Below are positions 23,302 to 31,921 of a stretch of 64,000 nt of DNA, in pieces; within the stretch, counting starts at the first letter, position 1, and each line of letters starts with the position of its first letter. The translations under genes were made by a program, and so were the position numbers. The notes under the pieces are model-generated. The model saw only the letters and a list, made by a program, of their open reading frames with translations. It was not told the DNA's origin and ran no database searches. The stretch is from Thiothrix sp. UBA5583 (lineage in GTDB: Bacteria; Pseudomonadota; Gammaproteobacteria; Thiotrichales; Thiotrichaceae): contig DILV01000007.1 of the NCBI GenBank assembly GCA_002425225.1, positions 117,736 to 181,735 on the forward strand, written 5' to 3'.

Positions 23302-25751
23302 AGCACCTGCTCTTGCATTGGCAGCAGCGTTGGCGGATGCCTGAACTGCGCCTGTTGCTATTGGCACTGATGGTATCGGTTACGGTAGTAACGACCGTCG
23401 GTTTCTTTACCAGTCGGGTGGAAAATGCCATGCAGGCGCAAGCCCGTCAGTTGCTGGGGGGCGATCTGGTACTGAGTTCCGCCCGACCGCTCGACCAGAC
23501 TTACTTGCAACGCGCCCAGCAACTCGGGCTGGCAACAGCGGAAACCATTACCTTTCCTAGCATGGTCAGTGGCGGTGACAAGTTGCAACTGAGCCAGCTC
23601 AAGGTGGTGTCACGCACTTACCCGTTACAGGGTGAACTGAAAACTGCTGTTGTCCCTGGTGCTGCGGAGCAGGTAGTCAGCGGGCAGCTTCCTGCCAGTG
23701 GTGAAATCTGGGCAGAAGCCCGTTTGTTTGCCGAACTGGGTGTGCAGCCGGGAGCGCAGGTGCAACTGGGCAAAAGTACATTCACGCTAGCGCGGGTACT
23801 GACGCAGGAGCCTGATCGCAGTAGTAACCTGTTCCAGCTTGCTCCGGTGGTATTGATGAATCTGGAGGATCTACCCGCCACCGGCTTGCTCACGCCAGCC
23901 AGCCGCGCCAGTTTCAACCAGTTGTTTGCCGGGGAAGGTAACGCGGTGAAGCAGTTGAAAACGGCGTTGACCCCACTGCTGAAACCGACTGAACGTATCC
24001 GCACCCTGGATGAAGATTTGTCATCGGTGCAGCAGACCTTGCAGCGTTCCGGGCGCTTTCTGGGGTTGGCAACGCTGTTGAGTGTGGTACTGGCGGGTGC
24101 TGCGGTGGTGTTGACTTCCACCAGCCTGATGCGGCGTGAATTGCCGGGGGTGGCGGTACTGAAAGCAATGGGCATGTCACGTCGCCAAGTGTTGCAGGAT
24201 CAGGCGTTTTCTTTGTTGCTGACGGCTTTGCTGGCGGCAGTGATCGGCATCGGATTGGGGCTGTTGTTGCAGTTTGTGTTGGCAGCTTGGCTCAGCCAGT
24301 TTGTAGGCAAGGATTTGCCTGCACCCAGCCTGTTGCCCGCACTGAATGGTTTGCTGACGGCAGTGGTGCTGTTACTGGGTTTTGCCCTGCCGCAGTTGCT
24401 GCGGCTGGTGGATACCTCGCCGATGCAGATTTTGCAGGGGGCGTTGCAGCGCCCTCGCCAGTCGGTCTGGGTGATGCTGGCAAGTTTGCTGCTGGCAGTG
24501 TTCGGGTTGTTGTGGTTGCAGGCTTCCGACCTGAAATTGGCAGCCATGTTGCTGGCAGGCTTGCTGGTGGGGATCGGGCTGTTCTGGGCGTTGGCACGAC
24601 TGGCCTTGCGCCTGATGCAAACGCTGGGGCGCAAGTGGCAAAGCCGCTGGCTACCTTCACTCGGGCGTTCACGTCGGGCAGTGTTGCTAGTGGTGGTGTT
24701 TGCGACCGGGCTGTTTTCCCTATTGTTGTTGACTACGGTACGCACCGATCTGCTGGATCGTTGGCAGGAAGCCTTGCCCGCTGATGCACCTGACCATTTC
24801 CTCATCAATATCCAGCCCACCGAGGTAAATGCATTGGAGCAGTTTTTCGCGGAACGCAAGATCAAAACCCGCTTGTATCCGATGGTGCGCGGGCGCTTGG
24901 TGGCGGTGAACGGGCAGCCGCTTGACCCTGACAAATTCGAGAATCCGCGTGCGCAGCGTTTGGCAGAACGTGAATTCAACCTGTCGTCTTTCGCAGAGTT
25001 GCCAGTCAGCAATGCCTTGCTGCAAGGGCAGTGGTTTGAGCGGGGTGTCACGGGGTTTTCCATCGAAAAAGGCATTGGCGAAACCCTGGGCTTTGGTATG
25101 GGCGACCAGTTGACCTTCGACATTGCCGGGCAACGCCTGACCGATACCGTCAGCAGTGTGCGTGAAGTGCGCTGGGATAGTATGCAGCCGAATTTCTTTG
25201 TAATTGCAGCACCGGGTAGTTTGGGGGAAATGCCCAGTACCTTCATCACCAGTATTCATCTGGGTGAGCAGAAACTGCTAGTGACAGAGCTGATTCGCCA
25301 GTTTCCGAGTGTGACGGCGATTGATGTGGGGGCGATTGTCGGGCAGGTGCGTTCGCTGGTCGGTCAGGTCAGCATGGCGGTACAGGGCATTTTTGTGTTC
25401 ACCCTGATTGCCGGGGTAGTAGTGCTGGTGGCTGCTTTGCAATCGCAAAAAGCCGAACGGCGGCGCGAAATCGCCATCCTCAAATCGCTGGGGGCAGGGC
25501 GGGCGGAATTGCAACGGCGCATTTGGGGCGAGTTCCTGCTGCTGGGCGGTCTGGCAGGGTTATTGGCGGGCTTGCTGGCACTGACCGCCGGAAATCTGTT
25601 CGGCTACTACTTGTTTGACCTCGACCTGAAACTGAACCTGTTGCCGCTGTTGATAGGCGGTGTGGCAGGCAGTGTGCTGGTGGGGGTGACAGGCTACTGG
25701 AATCTGCGCGGCTTGCTGGATGTGCCACCGATGTCATTGTTGAAAGCCTGA
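23298..25751 (+). CDS. ybbP: ABC transporter permease YbbP (FtsX/MacB type)
   Basis: An 817-residue permease with ten probable transmembrane segments: one at the N-terminus, clusters around residues 250-400 and 405-490, and three near the C-terminus. Large periplasmic domains lie between. Two FtsX domains are visible, each with the pattern VLKAMGMSRRQV or ILKSLGAGRAEL. The start at 23298 overlaps the ybbA stop (ATGA) and gives the expected N-terminus. With YbbA it forms a type VII-like ABC complex; in E. coli the partner TesA is periplasmic. Confidence 0.92.
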   Translation: MKHLLLHWQQRWRMPELRLLLLALMVSVTVVTTVGFFTSRVENAMQAQARQLLGGDLVLSSARPLDQTYLQRAQQLGLATAETITFPSMVSGGDKLQLSQLKVVSRTYPLQGELKTAVVPGAAEQVVSGQLPASGEIWAEARLFAELGVQPGAQVQLGKSTFTLARVLTQEPDRSSNLFQLAPVVLMNLEDLPATGLLTPASRASFNQLFAGEGNAVKQLKTALTPLLKPTERIRTLDEDLSSVQQTLQRSGRFLGLATLLSVVLAGAAVVLTSTSLMRRELPGVAVLKAMGMSRRQVLQDQAFSLLLTALLAAVIGIGLGLLLQFVLAAWLSQFVGKDLPAPSLLPALNGLLTAVVLLLGFALPQLLRLVDTSPMQILQGALQRPRQSVWVMLASLLLAVFGLLWLQASDLKLAAMLLAGLLVGIGLFWALARLALRLMQTLGRKWQSRWLPSLGRSRRAVLLVVVFATGLFSLLLLTTVRTDLLDRWQEALPADAPDHFLINIQPTEVNALEQFFAERKIKTRLYPMVRGRLVAVNGQPLDPDKFENPRAQRLAEREFNLSSFAELPVSNALLQGQWFERGVTGFSIEKGIGETLGFGMGDQLTFDIAGQRLTDTVSSVREVRWDSMQPNFFVIAAPGSLGEMPSTFITSIHLGEQKLLVTELIRQFPSVTAIDVGAIVGQVRSLVGQVSMAVQGIFVFTLIAGVVVLVAALQSQKAERRREIAILKSLGAGRAELQRRIWGEFLLLGGLAGLLAGLLALTAGNLFGYYLFDLDLKLNLLPLLIGGVAGSVLVGVTGYWNLRGLLDVPPMSLLKA

Positions 25752-25842
25752 ACGCTTGTCGCCTGCTGGTCGTTTCCTGCCTGTGTTGCTGCTACACTTC
25801 CCGCATATAACATGTTTAAAAATAACAGCGGATTCACAGTTT

Positions 25843-27504
25843 ATGGCAATAGCGCAGCAGGAAGCGCCAACTTCCAGGTTCATTCCTCTTTCTGAAAGCA
25901 AGGCCAAGGCTTGGGTGGCAGCTCTGCCGCTGGCTGATCCTGGCGAAACCACCCGGCGTGTGTTTCATGGTCTGGTGGATTTGAACCGGCGGGCGTTGAC
26001 ACCGCAAACTAGGCTGGCAATCAGTGAGTTGCTGCGTCCGGCTGTGGACGTCGCGCTGGAAAACCTGCAACGCCATCTGGTGGCACGGGCTTTCCCCCTG
26101 AGCCGCAAAAGCCAGAAGATTTTTGAACTTACCCAGTCGCTGATGCTGGAATTTGCTGGCTCTTGGCAATTGACAGCACTGGACATCCTCACCAAACAGG
26201 ATGGCAACAAAAAGGCTCTGCAAACCGCTATTTACCGGGCGCTGGATTACATGGGGCGAGTGTTGTTGCTGACCTATTCAGTCTATATCCGTACCCGTGA
26301 AACCTTGTGGCATGACATCCATCATCTGTACCTGCTGGCAACCGAACACGGGCTGGATCAGTTGCCGATGAAGGACGCTGTTGCCGGTGCGCCGAATATT
26401 GAGGCACGTTATATCCAGATGAACCTGCTGGCGCTGGCAAAACCCTATAGCCTGCGTCAGGGTGAGGCTGCACGCCTGACGCAGTATTTTGCCCGTCATA
26501 CCTCACTGGTCACGATTACACGGGAAGCGGATGAGCCGTTGGGCAAGTATGTCCATGTAGTGGTGCTGAATAATGATGAAGCAGCGGTGATGATGCCCGC
26601 CAGTGACCTGCCACATTCGCCGACGGTGCGGGTACTGAACCTGAATCCCCTGCTGGAACTGATGGATGGGCATATTCGCAAACTGGAAGTGGATGGTATC
26701 CCCGCCATGATTCTGCACGATGGCTTGAGCCGCAATCTTGCCAAACGGGTGATTTTTCACTTGAGTTCGGTGCGTAATCGTAGTTTCAACCGTTTTCCGC
26801 AAAAGGAAAAGGTCGGCATGGTCACGCGCATGAGTGATGTACTGGCGGTGATCCGCGACATCCAGAAAGCGGAAGTTAGTACCGAAGAAGAAGACATGCT
26901 GTTTAACGTGTTCGTTTCCAGTGACTATGATTCGGAAGAGGATGTCAAACAGGCAGTGATTGCCCAGGCCAGTGATGATGAAGGCGCACGTGTCCAATCT
27001 TGGGCAGTCATGAATACCAGTGTTGGCGGTTATGGTTTGTGCTGGAGAGACACGGAGGAGTCAGGGGCGCGGGTGGGCGAAATCGTCGGTTTGCGCGACA
27101 TGGGCAAGGAAAACTCGGTGTGGATGATTGGTGTCATCAAATGGATGGAGTTCGTGGGGGGCAAGGGTTTGTGCTGCGGGGTGGAATTGCTCTCCACCAA
27201 GGCGATGGTGCTGAGTGTGTTGCAAGTGACCAACCGCAGTTTGCGCCAGTCCCTGCCGGTAGATGGCCTGATGTTGCCCAGTGTGGAAGGTGCTCGCCCT
27301 GACCCGGCACTGGTGTTGCCTGCCTACATGTTCCAAGTAGGTGATGAGGTGAAACTGGAGTTTGCCGAACGCGAGGAAAAGGTGCGCCTGATCCTGCTGG
27401 ATGAATGTCTAGGAGCGTTTGCCTATTTCCGTTTTACCACGTTGGCAGAGAAAGTGGTGGAAGAAGAAGAGGACGATTTCACCTCCTTGTGGCAATCCCT
27501 CTAA
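25843..27504 (+). CDS. Large protein with PilZ-like C-terminus, possible c-di-GMP effector
   Basis: A 553-residue soluble protein from the ATG at 25843. The first 300 residues are helical and charged, with no signal peptide. Around residues 385-470 a beta-rich segment contains NTSVGGYGL, matching the [DN]xSxxG element of PilZ domains, followed by IGVIKWM and CGVELLS, also PilZ-like. The upstream RxxxR that contacts c-di-GMP is not clear, so binding may be lost or altered. The next gene, 85 bp downstream, is FimX-like, which strengthens the link to c-di-GMP and type IV pili or polysaccharide. I do not recognise the N-terminal family. Confidence 0.6.
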   Translation: MAIAQQEAPTSRFIPLSESKAKAWVAALPLADPGETTRRVFHGLVDLNRRALTPQTRLAISELLRPAVDVALENLQRHLVARAFPLSRKSQKIFELTQSLMLEFAGSWQLTALDILTKQDGNKKALQTAIYRALDYMGRVLLLTYSVYIRTRETLWHDIHHLYLLATEHGLDQLPMKDAVAGAPNIEARYIQMNLLALAKPYSLRQGEAARLTQYFARHTSLVTITREADEPLGKYVHVVVLNNDEAAVMMPASDLPHSPTVRVLNLNPLLELMDGHIRKLEVDGIPAMILHDGLSRNLAKRVIFHLSSVRNRSFNRFPQKEKVGMVTRMSDVLAVIRDIQKAEVSTEEEDMLFNVFVSSDYDSEEDVKQAVIAQASDDEGARVQSWAVMNTSVGGYGLCWRDTEESGARVGEIVGLRDMGKENSVWMIGVIKWMEFVGGKGLCCGVELLSTKAMVLSVLQVTNRSLRQSLPVDGLMLPSVEGARPDPALVLPAYMFQVGDEVKLEFAEREEKVRLILLDECLGAFAYFRFTTLAEKVVEEEEDDFTSLWQSL

Positions 27505-27589
27505 CCTCAAAACAGTTTGTCTACAACTAGCACGCGATAATCGGTGTTTATGTAGGTTTGCCAGTGCCTGATGCGTATCTTCTGTAAGT

Positions 27590-29182
27590 ATGAAAAAGCA
27601 GAAGATACAGTGTGTCATTATTGACCGGGATGTAGAAGTAACCGCCTCGCTGGATGCGGCGTTGCACGATTCCGACGTACTCCTGGATATGGAAACGGTT
27701 ACGGCGGTACAGCAGATTGTGCCCGCTCTGGGCAAGAAGCCGCATTTGCTGTTTTGCCCGCAAAGCCGGAACGGCGAGGGCAACAAGACGTTGCTGGATG
27801 CTTTGCAGCGGTATTCTCCTGATACCTTGTTGGTGTGGGTTACACGTGATGAATGGCAGGGTTTGACCACCTGGCTGAGCGGGGTGGAATCCTGCACCTT
27901 GCCACTCAATGACGTGGACTATTTCCGCCAGTACGTCGATTTCCTGCTGCATTATTCCGGTATCAAACAGGAGTTCCGCCAGTGCAAGCATTTGCTGGGG
28001 GTTGCCGAGTTGCGCTGCCACTGGTTGGTGGATTACTCGTGGGAAGCCATAGCCTATGTTTCGCAGGGAATGCACCTGTATGCCAATAATGCCTATGTGA
28101 CTCTGTTTGGTTTCGAGTCACTGGCAGAAGTACGTTCCATGCCGGTTGCTCATCTGGTGGATACTGCCGAGCGCAAGGTGTTTGAAACCATGAGTAAGGC
28201 GGCGGATGATGGCAACAAGCCTTCCAACCGATTGCTGACCACCTTGCGCTGCTTGAGCGGGGAACGTTTGCGGGCGGAAATCCGTTTCATTCCGGCAGTC
28301 CTGAAGGGCAAACGTTGCACCCAGTTGCATGTGCGTCCGCTAGAACGGCATGTACGGGTCAACCCTGAGCTGCATCGTGAGGATAACCCTTGGGAAAAGA
28401 CCGAGCAGCGCTTGCAGGCCATGCCCGAACCGGGAATGCCAGTGGCAGCGCAGATTGCACCTTTGCAGGTACAACAGGCGGAAATCAAGGCAGCACTAAC
28501 TCCATCAGGCATGAAAATGGTTTTCACCCAGACCATGCGCCTGCGCCAGCGTTTGCCAGAGCTGTTTGTGGCGGAGCCGGTATTCCAGCAACAGGACGGA
28601 CAGATGGTGACGCATGATGCCTTGCTCAAACAACTGGGCCAAGGTGATGGGCGTTTCCGTCTGGATTACTGGAGTGTAGGGCAGGTTGCGCTGAAACTGT
28701 CTGCTGAAAACGCTAAACCTTCCGGTTATCTGATTTTTGTGTCAGTTGGAGAGGCTATTTTCAATAATGAACTGCGTTTGAAGCGGTTGCTTGAAGTGCT
28801 GAATGCCTCGCCTGATGCTGCCTGTCAGATTGTGCTGGGTGTGCAGTATCAGGTTTGCAGCACTCATGTCAGGCAACTGCCGGGTGTTGTCAGGCAGTTG
28901 AAAGCCACGGGTGTCCATTTGGCTATAGATGGTGTCAATGATGACGAGCTGGCAGTCAAACTGGTGCAGGCAGTCAAACCGGCTTTCGTGCGTTTGTCAG
29001 CAGCGTTGTCAGAACGGCTGGCTCGTAGTACGGAAGCTGCCCGGCAATTGCACAAGCTGGTGCATCGTCTGGGCGAAACCAGCAGGGTGATTGTCGGTGG
29101 CGTGAATGAAGCCGCCGCCCTGAATCTGGTGTATGCAACCGCTGCGACTTACGTAGAGGGTGAAATCACCCAGCAAAAATGA
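27590..29182 (+). CDS. FimX-like protein: receiver-like, PAS and degenerate EAL domains
   Basis: A 530-residue cytosolic protein. Residues about 5-125 resemble a receiver domain without a clear phospho-acceptor set. Residues about 145-270 look like a PAS domain (WEAIAYVSQGMHLYANNAYVTLFGF). Residues about 300-530 fit an EAL fold (TGVHLAIDGVNDDE, KPAFVRLSAAL, ATYVEGEITQQ) but lack the EAL motif and metal ligands, so it should bind rather than cleave c-di-GMP. This resembles FimX of Pseudomonas and Xanthomonas, except that no GGDEF domain is present. It ends 25 bp before the polysaccharide operon. Confidence 0.7.
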   Translation: MKKQKIQCVIIDRDVEVTASLDAALHDSDVLLDMETVTAVQQIVPALGKKPHLLFCPQSRNGEGNKTLLDALQRYSPDTLLVWVTRDEWQGLTTWLSGVESCTLPLNDVDYFRQYVDFLLHYSGIKQEFRQCKHLLGVAELRCHWLVDYSWEAIAYVSQGMHLYANNAYVTLFGFESLAEVRSMPVAHLVDTAERKVFETMSKAADDGNKPSNRLLTTLRCLSGERLRAEIRFIPAVLKGKRCTQLHVRPLERHVRVNPELHREDNPWEKTEQRLQAMPEPGMPVAAQIAPLQVQQAEIKAALTPSGMKMVFTQTMRLRQRLPELFVAEPVFQQQDGQMVTHDALLKQLGQGDGRFRLDYWSVGQVALKLSAENAKPSGYLIFVSVGEAIFNNELRLKRLLEVLNASPDAACQIVLGVQYQVCSTHVRQLPGVVRQLKATGVHLAIDGVNDDELAVKLVQAVKPAFVRLSAALSERLARSTEAARQLHKLVHRLGETSRVIVGGVNEAAALNLVYATAATYVEGEITQQK

Positions 29183-29207
29183 TTAAAAATTATAAGGCGA
29201 ACAACCC

Positions 29208-30857
29208 ATGTCAGCTACAGTGTTCCGGGTTGCCCTTGTTATTGAGGGTGAACATGTTTCCGCTTGGCAGCATCTGATGCTTGCCCGTTTGCAGGCAGTG
29301 GCAGGTGTGTCACTGGTTGCTGTCATCTTGCGCCAGCCGCAGGCCGTTCCTTGGTTGCAAGGTTTTGCCAGCAGGTTGCTGCATGGTCTGCAAGTGCTGG
29401 ATGCCAATCTGTTCAAATGTCCTGCGAATGCCCGGACTGCCCAAAGTGTACTGGATTTGCTGGGTGACATCAGCGTGTGTGGCGCAGGGGGCAAACGCTA
29501 TCAGGAAATACTGGGCAAGCAGCCAGTGGATGCCGTTATCGACCTGAGCGGGCAGGAGCCGCTGCCAGAAACCATCCTGTGGGCGCGTCAGGGCGTGTGG
29601 CGCTATTTCTTCGGCAGACCTGCCAGCTTGTCTGACCGGTTCGTCGGTTTACAGGAATATGCCAGCGGGCAGGATGAGATCATTTGCGGGCTGGAACGCA
29701 TCATGGAAACCCGCAACGAGCCGGAACGCCTATTTTATGCGACCACCAGCACTGACCCGGTTTCCCTCAACCGCACTGTTGAGCGTACCCTGTGGAAAAT
29801 GGCGGATTTCATGCCGCAGCGCTTGCAGGAACTGATCCAGACAGGGGAGGAAACGTTTTACCGCCATGTTCAGACTCGCCTGATCACTTTTCCGTTAGTG
29901 CAAAACTATGTGGTGCGTTTGCCTGCATTGCGGCTGGTGCTGACAGCTTGGTTGCGTTACCCGTTCAATGTCATCCGCAAGTTGTATCAGGCATTGTTTC
30001 GCACGGAACAGTGGGTGCTGCTGCTGGGTAAGGCTGGCAATCTGCATGATGTGCGGGTGCTGGAACAGTTCCGCAAGCTGATACCACCGCCTGACCGTTT
30101 TTGGGCTGACCCGTTTGTGGTGGAGCACGCAGGTGGGCAATACGTGTTTTTTGAAGAAATGTTTTATGCGCGTGGTATCGGGCATCTAGCCTGCATCCGC
30201 CTGAATGCGGATGGCAGCCATTCCGAGCCGGTCAAAATCTTGGAAAAGCCCTACCATTTGTCTTACCCGTTTGTTTTCGAGTATCAGGGGCAGCATTACC
30301 TGATCCCGGAAACAGCAGGCAACAATACCCTTGAGTTGTATCGCTGCGCAGAATTTCCGCACCGTTGGGTGTTCGAGAAAAACCTGATGGAAAATGTGGA
30401 AGCCTATGATGCCACCTTGCAGGAGCATCAGGGGCGCTGGTGGATGTTTGTCAGTATGCGCAACCATGCCAGTTGCTCACCCAGTGAAGCCCTGTACCTG
30501 TTCCATGCGGATAATCCGCTGAGTACTAACTGGCAGCCACACCCGCAAAATCCGGTGGTGGCACGGGCTTCCCATGCACGTCCCGCCGGGCGCATTTTCG
30601 AGGTGGAAGGGCGCTTGTATCGACCTTCACAGAATTGCGCGGGTGCTTACGGGCGTGGCCTCAACATCAACCTGATCCAGCAGCTTGATGAACGTTTTTA
30701 TCGTGAGGAAACTGTCAGCCGTTGCTTGCCGGATGGTGGCAATGATATGAATGGGGTGCATACCCTGGGGGTCGGCAAGGACATCGTAGTGGCAGATGCC
30801 GTGCATGTGCGCCGCCGTCTGGGGATGCTGGATCGTTGGCTGGTGAAACACGCATGA
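29208..30857 (+). CDS. GINT1-like (glucosamine inositolphosphorylceramide transferase N-terminal-type) protein
   Basis: A 549-residue protein. The C-terminal half (about residues 290-540) has the beta-propeller-like pattern of the GINT1_N family: RFWADPFVVEH, YVFFEEMFYARGIGHL, LSYPFVFEYQGQHYLIPETAGNN and HARPAGRIFEVEG. Bacterial members occur in polysaccharide loci. The N-terminal 200 residues resemble a formyl-transferase-like fold, but weakly. It may transfer or recognise a sugar on the growing polymer. An AAGGCG ribosome-binding site precedes the ATG, and it opens an eight-gene overlapping operon. Confidence 0.7.
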   Translation: MSATVFRVALVIEGEHVSAWQHLMLARLQAVAGVSLVAVILRQPQAVPWLQGFASRLLHGLQVLDANLFKCPANARTAQSVLDLLGDISVCGAGGKRYQEILGKQPVDAVIDLSGQEPLPETILWARQGVWRYFFGRPASLSDRFVGLQEYASGQDEIICGLERIMETRNEPERLFYATTSTDPVSLNRTVERTLWKMADFMPQRLQELIQTGEETFYRHVQTRLITFPLVQNYVVRLPALRLVLTAWLRYPFNVIRKLYQALFRTEQWVLLLGKAGNLHDVRVLEQFRKLIPPPDRFWADPFVVEHAGGQYVFFEEMFYARGIGHLACIRLNADGSHSEPVKILEKPYHLSYPFVFEYQGQHYLIPETAGNNTLELYRCAEFPHRWVFEKNLMENVEAYDATLQEHQGRWWMFVSMRNHASCSPSEALYLFHADNPLSTNWQPHPQNPVVARASHARPAGRIFEVEGRLYRPSQNCAGAYGRGLNINLIQQLDERFYREETVSRCLPDGGNDMNGVHTLGVGKDIVVADAVHVRRRLGMLDRWLVKHA

Positions 30858-31921
30858 TGTCCCGCAGGAAAATTGCCTTGGTGGTGTACTCGCTGGGAAT
30901 GGGCGGGGCAGAAAAGGTGGTGTCTGACCTATCCTTCCAGTTTGCCAAACAGCATGATGTGTCTGTGATCCTGTTTGACAACCGTTCGCCGTATTACCCT
31001 TATGCTGGTGAACTGATCGACATCAACTGTCCCTCAAAAGATGGTTTTTTTTCTAAGGCATTCAACTTTCTGGAACGCACCTTGCAGTTGCGGCGCATTT
31101 TCCGGGTGACACAGTTCGATACCATCATCAGCGTGATGGAACACGCCAATTTTCCTGCCATTCTTGCCAGTCGTGACACCATCGCCGCCAACCATTGCAA
31201 CCCTGAGCGCAACTTCACCCGTTTCGACTGGTTGTTTGCCCGCTGGCTGTATCCCAAGGCCAGGAAAGTGGTAGCGGTGTCGCAGGCTGGGATGCAGATT
31301 TTCAGCAGGCATCTGCAATTGCGGAATCTGGATTGTCTGTATAACCCGGTGAATCTGGCACGAATCCGGGAGCTGGCGCTGGAATATCCGGCAATATCCA
31401 TTGAGGGGCGTTACATCGTGGCTGCCGGACGCCTTAGCCCGGAGAAAAACTTTACTGGCTTGATCCGTGCTTATGCGGTTTCACAGGTGATCAAACAGTT
31501 CAAACTGGTGATTCTGGGGGAAGGGAATGAGCGCCCGCGTCTGGAACGTCTGATCCGTGAGTTGCGGCTGGAACGGCAGGTGTTGCTGCCGGGTTTCATG
31601 CACAATCCTTACCCTTATATTGCCAACGCCCATTGCCTAGTCTTATCCAGCCTGCACGAAGGCTTTCCTGTCATTCTGATTGAAGCCTTGGGGCTGGGCA
31701 AACCGGTGATCGCCACCGATTGTGAAACCGGCCCCCGCGAGATTGTGTATCCGGGGGAAAATGGTTTGCTGGTTCCGGTGGACGATACGGCAGCCATGTC
31801 GGTGGCTCTTGAGCAAATGTGTCTGGATGAAGCGGTGTATGAGGTGTATTGCCGGAACACCCTGCCGTCGGTTGAATATCTGGACATTGAGAGGGTGGCG
31901 GAAAAATGGCTGGCACTCTGA
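30854..31921 (+). CDS. Glycosyltransferase, GT4 family
   Basis: A 355-residue GT-B glycosyltransferase starting at the ATG that overlaps the previous stop (ATGATG). The N-terminal GGAEKV motif binds the acceptor side, and the C-terminal EGFPVILIEALGLGKPVIATD block holds the EX7E nucleotide-sugar motif. It resembles GalNAc- or hexosyl-transferases (PglH/PglJ-like) of cell-surface glycan synthesis. It is a paralogue of the product at 34895. The sugar added is unknown. Confidence 0.88.
   Translation: MMSRRKIALVVYSLGMGGAEKVVSDLSFQFAKQHDVSVILFDNRSPYYPYAGELIDINCPSKDGFFSKAFNFLERTLQLRRIFRVTQFDTIISVMEHANFPAILASRDTIAANHCNPERNFTRFDWLFARWLYPKARKVVAVSQAGMQIFSRHLQLRNLDCLYNPVNLARIRELALEYPAISIEGRYIVAAGRLSPEKNFTGLIRAYAVSQVIKQFKLVILGEGNERPRLERLIRELRLERQVLLPGFMHNPYPYIANAHCLVLSSLHEGFPVILIEALGLGKPVIATDCETGPREIVYPGENGLLVPVDDTAAMSVALEQMCLDEAVYEVYCRNTLPSVEYLDIERVAEKWLAL

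Noticed and set aside
24200..25249. 349-codon minus-strand open frame inside ybbP
   Set aside because: Arg/Ser/Pro-rich product typical of an antisense shadow; ybbP has clear membrane and FtsX features.
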